Shown here piece after piece: positions 47,792 to 55,915 of a DNA stretch of 64,000 nucleotides. The stretch comes from CADEDH01 sp041394285. Its GTDB lineage: Bacteria > Actinomycetota > Acidimicrobiia > Acidimicrobiales > SZUA-35. A program made the position numbers and the translations under genes. Below the pieces are notes generated by a model, which was not told where the DNA came from, made no database searches, and worked only from the letters and a program-made list of their open reading frames with translations. Position 1 is the stretch's first letter; each line of letters begins with the position of its first letter. The stretch lies in the NCBI GenBank assembly GCA_041394285.1, contig JAWKIL010000001.1, positions 496,001-560,000 on the forward strand, read 5' to 3'.

Positions 47792-48238
47792 GGCGTCCTG
47801 CCTCAGGTTCGAGTTCGCGCACGAGGGCCTACCAACTCATCGTGATCCCGATGTCGTGTCGGGGGCAGAGCCGAACGTCCCCTCGGTCGTCGTCCTTGCC
47901 GACGGACCAGGGTCTCCGCCAGGCGCCGGCCGAGGAATAGGGCTGGTGCGGATTCGCGCTCCCGACCCTGCTGCAACGCCACACCCCAGTGGCCGCCAAC
48001 GGGACGCTGGTACTACGAGAAGAGATCGAGGGCGCCGCGTACGCGGCGATGCAGTACTGCATCACAGCCACCACATTGATCGTTGCCGCCATGCTCCTGC
48101 GGGTCAGCCGAGGCCACCTCGGCCCTCCCAGGGCGGGTGATGGCAAGGGACGTTCGCCCCTGCCTGTCGATGCGCTCGGGGGAACAGGCTGAACACAGGG
48201 AACGTACGCGCTTATGCGCTTCACGTCGAGGTCGAGCG
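47792..48238. other. Divergent intergenic region with a possible membrane-segment remnant
   Basis: 447 bp between the divergent hydrolase and serine-hydrolase genes. On the plus strand 47989-48192 an open frame reads LREEIEGAAYAAMQYCITAT then TLIVAAMLLRVSRG, a good membrane helix followed by low-complexity sequence. It has no clear start or ribosome site and may be a gene remnant. Nothing else convincing was seen. Confidence 0.4.
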
Positions 48239-49954
48239 ATGCGGTTCTTCTGGTCATCCCTCGGGGGATACGACGGGTCTGAAAGCGACGATGCCGCCCG
48301 GGCAGTGACGCCCGGGAGACGGGTGTTGGTCGCCGCGGGCCGATTCAACCGGCGAACAAGGGTGCTGCTGGTGATGGGGGTGCTCGGCGCCGCCTGGCTG
48401 GCCTGGGACGTACTCACCGACAGCGGGCCGGAGCACCGGGGCGACCACTTCGACCAGATCGACGCCTACGTGGCCGATGAGGCAGGCGACTCTCGCATCC
48501 CTGGTGTCTCGATCGCGATCGTCGAAGATGGCGTCGTGGTCCATGCCCGCGGCTTCGGCAGCGACGGCCACGGCGACCCGATCAGCGCCGACACCCCGTT
48601 CTGGATCGGCTCGAACACCAAGTCCGTCACCGCTCTCGCGGTCATGCAACTCGCCGAGGCTGGATTGGTCGACCTCGACTCGCCGGTACGGCAGTACCTG
48701 CCGAGGTTCTCGGTGGCCGACGACCACGCCGGGGCCCGGATCACGGTGCGGCATCTGCTCAACCAGACCAGCGGCATCTCCCGTAGCGACGGTCTGCGCG
48801 CAGTCGTCGACGCGGACCCGGACGAATCCATCGACGATGTCGTGGCCGGCATGGCCGACCTGGAGTTGAACCGACCTGTGGGGGAGCGGTTCGAGTACGC
48901 CAACCTGAACTCCGTTGTCCTCGGCGCGGTCGTCGAAGCGGTCACCGGCCAGCGGTGGCAGGACTACGTGCAAGCCAACATCTTCGACCCATTGGCGATG
49001 ACGAACACCTACACCGAGCGGGCTGCAGCCGACGCAGCGGGCCTGACCGCAACCCATCGGTACGTCTTCGGGTTCCCCATCGAGAACGACGGCGAACACC
49101 TCCCCGGTCTCGCCCCCACAGGTTACGTATACGCCAGTGCCAACGACCTGGCTCGCTACCTGGCCATGTACACCAACGGCGGCACGCTCGACGGGAGCCG
49201 GGTCCTCAGCGACGAAGGCATCACCGGGATGCTCACGGCCGCTACCAACGAGCGCTCCTTCACCCTGCAGAGCCAAGAGTTCACTGCCCGCTACGGCGCC
49301 GGCTGGTTCATCGGGCCCTTCGGGGTCGCAACCGACGCCCGTTGGCACCAGGGTTCGCTGCCGTTCTTCACGACCTGGATGGTCCTGCTCCCCGATACCG
49401 ACCAGGCCGTCGTCGTGATGATCAACGCCGGCAACCAGTTCGAGATCGGCGGCGCCAACGCCGCATGGAGCCGTATCCCCCTAGGGGTGGTCAACCTGCT
49501 CCGCGACAGCGACCCGCCGACCGGGACGAGCACGGCCCGCTTCTTCATCGCCTTCGACACACTTGCCGCCGCCGTCGTGACCGTCCAGCTCTGGAGCCTT
49601 GCCCGACTGATGACCCGGCCAGCGACGCACTCGATTGCTATGACCGTCGCGTTGCTGTCCCGCGAGCTGGTCGCTGCGCCGCTCGTCCTGCTGGGATACC
49701 CGACGATCACCGGCGGGCTCAGATGGCGCGCCGCCTTCGCCTTCGTGCCCGACCTCAGCCTCACCGTCGCCGTGGTGGCAGGCCTGGCCCTGCTCACCGG
49801 TCTGCTGCGAGCCGCTCGTCTCGCCCGCCACCGCCGTTCCCCAGTCGATGAGATCGACCTGTGCACAGAGCCCGGCCCGAACCGGGCGGCCAGCACCACG
49901 ACCGACGCGGCCGACCCGGCTCGGCTGCCCGTCCCCATGAGGCAACACCGATGA
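48239..49954 (+). CDS. Beta-lactamase-family serine hydrolase with membrane tail
   Basis: 571 residues. An N-terminal helix (VLLVMGVLGAAWLAWDVL) anchors a periplasm-facing penicillin-binding-like domain: PFWIGSNTKSVTALAVMQLA (SxxK, S-N-T-K), FEYANLNSVVLGAVVEAVTG (YxN) and RWHQGSLPFFTTW (HxG in place of KTG). Three or four C-terminal helices follow from about 455. Class C-like esterases and D-aminopeptidases have this layout. ATG 48239 is tentative; upstream residues are not hydrophobic. The stop overlaps the ABC ATPase start (ATGA), so the hydrolase and transporter are made together, as in some peptide-antibiotic resistance loci. Confidence 0.88.
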   Translation: MRFFWSSLGGYDGSESDDAARAVTPGRRVLVAAGRFNRRTRVLLVMGVLGAAWLAWDVLTDSGPEHRGDHFDQIDAYVADEAGDSRIPGVSIAIVEDGVVVHARGFGSDGHGDPISADTPFWIGSNTKSVTALAVMQLAEAGLVDLDSPVRQYLPRFSVADDHAGARITVRHLLNQTSGISRSDGLRAVVDADPDESIDDVVAGMADLELNRPVGERFEYANLNSVVLGAVVEAVTGQRWQDYVQANIFDPLAMTNTYTERAAADAAGLTATHRYVFGFPIENDGEHLPGLAPTGYVYASANDLARYLAMYTNGGTLDGSRVLSDEGITGMLTAATNERSFTLQSQEFTARYGAGWFIGPFGVATDARWHQGSLPFFTTWMVLLPDTDQAVVVMINAGNQFEIGGANAAWSRIPLGVVNLLRDSDPPTGTSTARFFIAFDTLAAAVVTVQLWSLARLMTRPATHSIAMTVALLSRELVAAPLVLLGYPTITGGLRWRAAFAFVPDLSLTVAVVAGLALLTGLLRAARLARHRRSPVDEIDLCTEPGPNRAASTTTDAADPARLPVPMRQHR

Positions 49955-50925
49955 GCGCACCAACCACGTACCACGTTCCCTCCACCCCGACGGGTCCAAG
50001 CCTGGGCGAATCCCGGGCGGGGTATGCCCTCGAGGTCGATCACGTCACCAAGCGTTACGGCGCCACCACCGTCGTGGACGATCTGAGCTTCATCGTGCCG
50101 CCGGGCCGGGTCACCGGTTTCCTCGGACCGAACGGATCGGGGAAGTCGACCACGATGAAGATCATGCTCGACCTGGCTGCAGCCGACGCTGGTGCCGCCA
50201 GGATCGGCGGGAGCCGGTACCGCGACCTGCCCGATCCGGCCCGCACCGTGGGCGCAATCGTCGAGTCCGACGCGTTCCATCCCGGGCGCAGCGGCCGCAA
50301 CCACCTTCGCATCCTGGCTGCGGCGACCGGCATCCCGGCGACGCGGGTCGACGAGGTCCTCGAACAGGTCGGCCTCGCCGGTGCCGCCGACCGTCGAGCC
50401 GGTGCCTACTCGCTCGGCATGCGCCAACGTCTCGGCCTGGCAGCAGCACTGCTCGGCGAGCCTCCGGTGCTGATCCTCGACGAACCGGGCAACGGCCTGG
50501 ACCCCCAAGGCATCCGCACCTTGCGCGACCTGCTGCGTGCCCACGCCGCAGACGGCGGAACCGTCCTGGTCTCCAGCCACCTTCTCGCCGAGGTCGAACA
50601 CCTCGCCGACGACGTCATCGTCATCAACGACGGCCGACTCGTTACCCACGGAGTCCTCGCCGAGCTCCAACAGGCCGCATCGTTCGTCCGAACCGACGAG
50701 CCCGGCCGGCTCGCCGACCTCCTCGAACAGGCGGGAGCGACCACCCGAGCCGACGGCGCCACAGGGCTCGTCGTGCGAGGCCTGTCGACCGCCGAGATCG
50801 GCGAGCGGGCCTTCACCAGTGGCATCGTGCTCCACGAGCTGTCCCCCCACGGCGGGTCCCTCGAGGAGCTGTTCCTGACCTGGACCGCCGACACCAGCGC
50901 GACCGAGGAGGTCATCGAGCTGTGA
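49951..50925 (+). CDS. BcrA-type ABC transporter ATPase
   Basis: 324 residues. Walker A GFLGPNGSGKSTTMKIM, an internal ESDAFHPGRSGRNHLRIL, signature YSLGMRQRLGLAAALLG, Walker B LILDEPGNGLDPQG and H-loop VLVSSHLLAEVEHLAD. The C-terminal about 90 residues form the regulatory extension usual in BcrA/DrrA-like proteins. ATG 49951 overlaps the serine-hydrolase stop. It works with the permease at 50922-51668, probably exporting a peptide or lipid-like compound. The ATPase at 52626-53576 is a clear paralogue. Confidence 0.95.
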   Translation: MSAPTTYHVPSTPTGPSLGESRAGYALEVDHVTKRYGATTVVDDLSFIVPPGRVTGFLGPNGSGKSTTMKIMLDLAAADAGAARIGGSRYRDLPDPARTVGAIVESDAFHPGRSGRNHLRILAAATGIPATRVDEVLEQVGLAGAADRRAGAYSLGMRQRLGLAAALLGEPPVLILDEPGNGLDPQGIRTLRDLLRAHAADGGTVLVSSHLLAEVEHLADDVIVINDGRLVTHGVLAELQQAASFVRTDEPGRLADLLEQAGATTRADGATGLVVRGLSTAEIGERAFTSGIVLHELSPHGGSLEELFLTWTADTSATEEVIEL

Positions 50926-51668
50926 GCATGCACCGACTCATCCGATCCGAGCTCCTCAAGCTCACGAGCACCAAGATGCCGGTGGCCTTCCTCGCCGTCC
51001 TCGTCGTCATCGCCGCGCTCAACGCGTTCGCCGTGATCTCGGGCACTGACATGGACGGCAGCAAGGCCTTCATCGCCACCGAAGCCGACCAGCAGTCGCT
51101 CATGGCGTTCGCGTTCAACGCCTTCTTGGGATCCGGCCTGTTCGGGGCCATTGCCGTCGCCCGCGAGTACGGGCACCACACCGTTGTTCCCACCTTCCTC
51201 GCATCACCTCGACGCCACCGTGCGGTGCTCGCCCAACTTCTCGCCGTCGCTGCCGGGGGCGCGGTGCTGAGCCTGATCGGCAATGCCCTCACCGTCATCG
51301 CCCTCGCGGTGGCGCTGCCCGCCACCGAGTACGGCTTCCTCGTCTCGGTCGGCCACGTCACCCAGGTCGTCGCCGCGTCGGCGTTCGCCGGGGCAGCCGG
51401 CGCAGTGCTCGGTGCCGGCATCGGCTCGATCGTGCGCAACGTCGGCGGGGCCGTCACCCTCGCCGTCTTCACGTTCATGGTGGCCCCACCGCTGGTCGTG
51501 CAACTGGCCAGCGGGACTGCCCCATGGATGCCGGCCAACCTCGCGAACGTCATCTCCGGCACCGTCGACGACGTCAGCCAGCCCGCCGCCGTCGCCGCCC
51601 TGGTCGTCTGGGCAGCAGTGCCAGCGGCGATCGGCCTGCTCACCGTTCAGCGACGAGACGTCGTCTGA
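50922..51668 (+). CDS. ABC transporter permease (ABC-2 type)
   Basis: 248 residues with six predicted helices, beginning HRLIRSELLKLTSTKMPVAF and followed by FLAVLVVIAALNAFAVISG, GSGLFGAIAVAREYGHHTVV (the REY/E motif of ABC-2 permeases) and PTFLASPRRHRAVLAQLLAV. GTG 50922 overlaps the ATPase stop (GTGA). It is the membrane partner of that ATPase. Confidence 0.92.
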   Translation: MSMHRLIRSELLKLTSTKMPVAFLAVLVVIAALNAFAVISGTDMDGSKAFIATEADQQSLMAFAFNAFLGSGLFGAIAVAREYGHHTVVPTFLASPRRHRAVLAQLLAVAAGGAVLSLIGNALTVIALAVALPATEYGFLVSVGHVTQVVAASAFAGAAGAVLGAGIGSIVRNVGGAVTLAVFTFMVAPPLVVQLASGTAPWMPANLANVISGTVDDVSQPAAVAALVVWAAVPAAIGLLTVQRRDVV

Positions 51669-51772
51669 TGAAGGCACGCGAGCCGAACGCAGAGACTGAC
51701 CCGGGCCTCACCCTCGAGCAGCTCAACCGATCCGGCTTCGCTGCCAACAGCTACGACAAGCTCGTTCAGTAG
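51668..51772 (+). CDS. Small ORF of 34 codons coupled to the ABC permease
   Basis: ATG 51668 shares its A with the permease stop (TGATG), a good arrangement for reinitiation. The product is KAREPNAETDPGLTLEQLNR then SGFAANSYDKLVQ, soluble and without Cys. It lies between two convergent ABC modules. It could be a small regulatory or substrate-related peptide, or the surviving N-terminus of a lost gene. No family recognised. Confidence 0.45.
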   Translation: MKAREPNAETDPGLTLEQLNRSGFAANSYDKLVQ

Positions 51773-51789
51773 AACGGTGGCGTAAGCGG

Positions 51790-52629
51790 TCAGACATCGC
51801 TGCGGTTCAGACGTACGGCGGCCAGTGCCGAGATGCCGGCGCTGTAGCCGCTGAGCACGGCCAGGCCGGCCAGGGGTGACAGCAGGGTGGTGGGTCCGAG
51901 CTGGAGCAGTGCAGAACCGGCGTTGGCCGGCAGGTAGGGGGCGGCGGCGTCGCCGCCCGGCACCACGAGGGCCAATAGTCCGGGCACGTACAGGATCGCC
52001 ACCACCAGGGCGGTGGCGCCCATGGTGGAGCGCAACAGCCAGCCGCAGGCGGCGCCCACCACGGCGGTGAGGCACAGGTAGACCGCCGCCCCCGCCAGGG
52101 CCCGTAGCACCGTCGGCTCGGTGGCGTTGGCGGCCAGGGCGTCCCGGTCGGCGATCATGTGGGCCAGGGTGAAGCTGGCGGCGACGGCGGCTACGGCTGC
52201 GCCCAATGTCAGCGCTCCGGCCACGAGCGCCTTGGCCACGACGAGCGCCGGCCGTCGGGGGACGGCGCTGAGTGAGGGCCGGATTGTGCCGGTGGCGTAC
52301 TCGCCGGTGACGGCCAGGATCCCGAGGGCGGCGGCCAACAGCTGGGCCAGCCCGATACCGGTGAGCGCTCCGGCCAGGGGATCGGCCGGTGCCTGGGGGT
52401 TCGCCTGGCCCAGCACGGCGCCCACGGCGTTGATGGTGCCGATGCCGACCACTGCGCCCACCAGGCCGGCTGCGATGTACCAGGTCGACCGCAGGCTACG
52501 GGCTTTCAGCCATTCGCTGTCGACGACCCCGCCCAGGGTGAGTCGACCACCAGGCGGGCCCTGGCGGGTCGAGGATCGGGCCGCCTGGACCGGGCTGGTC
52601 CGGTGGTGGCTGGAGGTGGTGACGGTCAT
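51790..52629 (-). CDS. ABC transporter permease (ABC-2 type)
   Basis: 279 residues. A polar N-terminus of about 35 residues precedes VDSEWLKARSLRSTWYIAAG and six helices, including IGLAQLLAAALGILAVTGEY (with the GEY motif of ABC-2 permeases), TGTIRPSLSAVPRRPALVVA and ATALVVAILYVPGLLALVVP. ATG 52629 overlaps the stop of the ATPase gene at 52626-53576 (ATGA). It is the last gene of the minus-strand operon and is convergent with the other ABC module. Confidence 0.92.
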   Translation of the reverse strand: MTVTTSSHHRTSPVQAARSSTRQGPPGGRLTLGGVVDSEWLKARSLRSTWYIAAGLVGAVVGIGTINAVGAVLGQANPQAPADPLAGALTGIGLAQLLAAALGILAVTGEYATGTIRPSLSAVPRRPALVVAKALVAGALTLGAAVAAVAASFTLAHMIADRDALAANATEPTVLRALAGAAVYLCLTAVVGAACGWLLRSTMGATALVVAILYVPGLLALVVPGGDAAAPYLPANAGSALLQLGPTTLLSPLAGLAVLSGYSAGISALAAVRLNRSDV

Positions 52630-53576
52630 GGCTGCTCCTCGGTCGGGGTCCCGACGGCTGATAGTGGGGTGCTGACGCTGGCGCTGTCGTACTGGACGGC
52701 GTCGGCGGTGAGGCGGAGGTAGGCATCTTCGAGGCTCGGCCGGATCGGCGTCAGCTCGTGCAGGAGAATCTGGCGTTCCAGCGCCAGGTTGGCGATCGTC
52801 TCGGGCTCCATCCGCCGGACCAGCAGGGTGCCCGCCGGCTCCACCGAGGCGTCCGCCCCGGCCTCGCCGATGGCGGCCAGCAGCCGGCCCGGCTCGGAGG
52901 TGCCGACCCTGGTGGCGGTCTCCAGGGCGGCGGTGAAGGCGTCGATCGTGGTGTCGGTGAGGATCCGGCCCCGGCCGATCACCACCACCCGATCGGCCGT
53001 GAGCGCCACCTCACCCATCAGGTGCGACGACACGAACACCGTTCGCCCCTCGGCCGCCAGCGATCGGAGGAGGGCGCGCATCCAGTGGATCCCGGCCGGA
53101 TCGAGTCCGTTGACGGGTTCGTCCAGCACGAGCGTGCCCGGATCCCCGAGCAGTGCGGCGGCCAGGCCCAGGCGTTGCGACATGCCCATCGAGTAGGTGC
53201 CCGCCCGGTGGTCGGCGACCTCGGCCAGGCCCACCACTCCGAGCACCTCGTCCACCCGTGAGGGCGGGATCCGGTGGGTGGCGGCCAGCGATCCGAGATG
53301 GTTCCGGCCGCTGCGGCCGGGATGCATGGCCCGGGAGTCGAGCATGGAGCCGACGACATGGAGGGGCGACCGGTGGGCGGCGTACGGGCGACCATCGACC
53401 AGCGCCGTTCCCGCCGTCGGGCGATCGAGCCCGACGATCATCCGCATGGTGGTCGACTTGCCCGCCCCGTTGGGGCCCAGGAAGCCGGTGACCGCTCCGG
53501 GCTGTACGGCCACGGTCAGGTCGGCGACCGCCGTGGAACGGCCGAAGCGCTTGGTGAGGTTCTGGAGCTGGATCAC
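52626..53576 (-). CDS. BcrA-type ABC transporter ATPase
   Basis: 316 residues. Walker A GFLGPNGAGKSTTMRMI, internal DSRAMHPGRSGRNHLGSLAA (nearly the same as in the plus-strand paralogue), signature YSMGMSQRLGLAAALLG, Walker B LVLDEPVNGLDPAG, H-loop VFVSSHLMGEVALTAD and a C-terminal regulatory extension. GTG 53576 has AAAGGA about 8 nt upstream, so it has its own ribosome site, although only 31 bp separate it from the preceding membrane-protein gene. Confidence 0.95.
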   Translation of the reverse strand: MIQLQNLTKRFGRSTAVADLTVAVQPGAVTGFLGPNGAGKSTTMRMIVGLDRPTAGTALVDGRPYAAHRSPLHVVGSMLDSRAMHPGRSGRNHLGSLAATHRIPPSRVDEVLGVVGLAEVADHRAGTYSMGMSQRLGLAAALLGDPGTLVLDEPVNGLDPAGIHWMRALLRSLAAEGRTVFVSSHLMGEVALTADRVVVIGRGRILTDTTIDAFTAALETATRVGTSEPGRLLAAIGEAGADASVEPAGTLLVRRMEPETIANLALERQILLHELTPIRPSLEDAYLRLTADAVQYDSASVSTPLSAVGTPTEEQP

Positions 53577-53607
53577 GAGAGGTTCCTTTCGGGCACGGGG
53601 CGGGTGT

Positions 53608-53931
53608 TCATGCGGTCCACCCGAGGAGCAGATCGCCGGCCCATGCCACGGCGAACCAGAGGGCGAGCACGGCCAGGGGAACGGCGGGTAGCCGGAATGG
53701 GCGGTGGCGCCAGCGAACGAGGAGAGCGGCGCCGGCCGCCCACAGCCCGACGAGCCCGACCACGGCGGCGTTGGGCATCAGCAACGTGGACGCCGCCACG
53801 ATCACACCCACCGCTCCGTGGGCGGCGCTGGCGACGACGATGGCGATCCATCGGAGGCCCATGCGTCGGGCCGGCTGCGCACGGACAGCGCCTCGGGTCA
53901 GCATGTCGGCTCCGCCGTTGCCCGCCCGCAT
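53608..53931 (-). CDS. Small three-helix membrane protein
   Basis: 107 residues. After a basic N-terminus (GAVRAQPARRMGLRWIA) come helices at IVVASAAHGAVGVIVAASTL, AAVVGLVGLWAAGAALLVRW and LPAVPLAVLALWFAVAWAGD. ATG 53931 overlaps the stop of the DUF1772 gene (TGATG); a GTG three bases earlier is also possible. It is part of the six-gene coupled operon. No family recognised. Confidence 0.75.
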   Translation of the reverse strand: MRAGNGGADMLTRGAVRAQPARRMGLRWIAIVVASAAHGAVGVIVAASTLLMPNAAVVGLVGLWAAGAALLVRWRHRPFRLPAVPLAVLALWFAVAWAGDLLLGWTA

Positions 53932-54434
53932 CACAGACGGATCAGGGCCGCCAGGAACAGGCCGAAGACCGTCCACGTCGAGGCCAGTTGGATCCAGTTG
54001 ATGGCGAAGTAGCGGCCCCTCGCCGTCTCCCACCCCGCCGGCATGGCGTCGGGGTCCCACGTCAGGATGACGTCGTACAGAGGTTCCTTCCAGACGTTGG
54101 AGACGATGTAGACACCGACGATGACGATGGCGAGCCCGGCTCCGGTGAGGAGGAACGGTGCCGAGGTCCACTCGTCCCGAAGGGCCACGAGTGCCACCAC
54201 CGGTGCGACGGCCATACCGAGGGCACAGACGTAGTTGAAGATCGCCTTTCGCCCGATGGGCAGGAACGCCCGCATGTAACGCTCGAAGTCCCGGCCGTTC
54301 ATGGTGGCGAGCATCCGGTGCATGACCAGGGCCAGCATCCCGAGGAGCCCCGACCAGAGCCCGGCGAACACGACGCCGGCGGTGATGGCCACCTCCTCAA
54401 CGACGATGGCGGCGAACGGGATGGTGGTGTTCAT
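53931..54434 (-). CDS. DUF1772/anthrone-oxygenase-like membrane protein
   Basis: 167 residues with four helices. AITAGVVFAGLWSGLLGMLA is followed by VMHRMLATMNGRDFERYMRA, an N-terminal pattern seen in DUF1772 proteins (related to fungal anthrone oxygenases), then FNYVCALGMAVAPVVALVAL and a C-terminal INWIQLASTWTVFGLFLAAL. Its biochemical role in bacteria is not established. ATG 54434 overlaps the CPBP gene stop (ATGA). Confidence 0.75.
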   Translation of the reverse strand: MNTTIPFAAIVVEEVAITAGVVFAGLWSGLLGMLALVMHRMLATMNGRDFERYMRAFLPIGRKAIFNYVCALGMAVAPVVALVALRDEWTSAPFLLTGAGLAIVIVGVYIVSNVWKEPLYDVILTWDPDAMPAGWETARGRYFAINWIQLASTWTVFGLFLAALIRL

Positions 54435-55915
54435 GTTGTGACCTCCTGGGCTGTGACGACCGCCATTGGGCGGCCGGTTGGATCGGCGGTTGATCGCCTG
54501 GGCGCCGGCCGGAAGAACCGGTCGCCGAAGGCGAAGACGACGAGAGGGATCAGGATCGAGACCGACACCACGACGGCGGAGTAGTGGTCGGGGTAGGTCC
54601 GCTCGAAGAGCTGCCAGGTCCCCACGAGACCGTGGGTGATCGCCGGCGCCCAGATCGTGCCGCCGCCCCGCTGCCAGAGGTAGGAGAACGGCAGGCAGGT
54701 GATGGCGGCCGAGGTGACGGCGAGCCCGCCCACGAGCGGCCCGTTGCTGACGATGATCGCCACGTGGGTGAGGGCGATCAGCGGCATCGACCAGGCGATG
54801 GCGCTCCAGAAGCTCCGGGTGCGGCGAAGGTGACCGAACACGAAGCCGCGCCACACGAGCTCCTCGGCCAGGCCGTGGAAGACCAGAGCGCTGATTAGCA
54901 CGACCGCCCAGTTGGATCGGAGCTCGAGCGTCACGCCGGTGGCGGCGGCGCCGGCGACGTAAGCCAGCAACGTCAGTAGACCGGCGGTGAGGGCGGGGAC
55001 GAGAGCCCGGTAGGCCGGCGGCCCGAGGCCGAGCGCACGATGGATGGGCTCCGGTGCACCACGTCGGAGCAGGTGCTGCCCGAGCCCCACGATCGCCAGG
55101 GCGGCGGCCAGCGAGCCGATCGCCGAGCGGGGCCCGGGCGGCGACGTGACGAGTCGGTCGAGCGCGCCCCAGGCGGCCAGGAATGTGGCCAGGAACACGA
55201 GGGACCGAGAGGATGGTCGGAGCGACCTCGCCCGCAACGACACGGGGCGGCGGTGGAGGAGCGGGGATGAGGCTCGCGGCAACCCAAGCAGGAGAACGAG
55301 CGACCCGGTGACGGGGGCGACGACCGTCCAGTAGGCGACGAGCCCGTACGGCACGGCGCCGGCGACGAGCAGACCGGCGGCCAGCAGCGGCCGTCGGAGT
55401 GGTACGGCCAGCGAGCCGAGGATGGCGAGGCCGCCGGCCACCCCGAGCACCCCTCGGGCGTTGCCGCTGGCGACCCCCAGGGCCAGGTAGACGATCGCCA
55501 GCAAAGTGATCAGGGCCTCCGGCCAGCGCCGGCTCAGCTCGGCGGCGAGTGTGCCGGTCCGGGCCAGGTCCCGGATCACGACAGCGCCGGTGGCGATGGC
55601 GAGGACTGCGGCGGGAAGCCAGGCCAGGCCCGCCGTGGTGAGACCGGTGAGCCCCAGGGCGGGCGCAAGCGCTCCGGTGGCGAGCAGTAGCCCGGCGGAC
55701 CGGGAGCGCATCAGCGCCAGGGCGAGCCCGGCGATGGCGACACCGAGGGCGACGGTGACCCAGCCCAGGGTCACCGGGTCGGCCTTGTTCCCGGTCCACG
55801 CCGAGGACCCCACGAGGACTTCGGCGAGGCCGGCGGCACATCCCGTCGCTCCGGCCGCCACGCCCAACCGGACCACGGGCAGGTCGGAGCCGTGGATCGA
55901 TGTCGTTGCCGTCAT
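54431..55915 (-). CDS. CPBP-family intramembrane glutamic protease (Rce1/Abi-like)
   Basis: 494 residues with about twelve helices. The C-terminal half carries the CPBP motifs: LVFHGLAEELVWRGFVFGHL (EExxxR), PLIALTHVAIIVSNG (first His) and TIWAPAITHGLVGTWQ (second His). CPBP proteins process membrane proteins or prenylated peptides and often serve in bacteriocin maturation or self-immunity. The N-terminal half is an extra set of helices, making the protein about twice the usual length. It overlaps its neighbours by 4 nt on both sides. Confidence 0.9.
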   Translation of the reverse strand: MTATTSIHGSDLPVVRLGVAAGATGCAAGLAEVLVGSSAWTGNKADPVTLGWVTVALGVAIAGLALALMRSRSAGLLLATGALAPALGLTGLTTAGLAWLPAAVLAIATGAVVIRDLARTGTLAAELSRRWPEALITLLAIVYLALGVASGNARGVLGVAGGLAILGSLAVPLRRPLLAAGLLVAGAVPYGLVAYWTVVAPVTGSLVLLLGLPRASSPLLHRRPVSLRARSLRPSSRSLVFLATFLAAWGALDRLVTSPPGPRSAIGSLAAALAIVGLGQHLLRRGAPEPIHRALGLGPPAYRALVPALTAGLLTLLAYVAGAAATGVTLELRSNWAVVLISALVFHGLAEELVWRGFVFGHLRRTRSFWSAIAWSMPLIALTHVAIIVSNGPLVGGLAVTSAAITCLPFSYLWQRGGGTIWAPAITHGLVGTWQLFERTYPDHYSAVVVSVSILIPLVVFAFGDRFFRPAPRRSTADPTGRPMAVVTAQEVTT

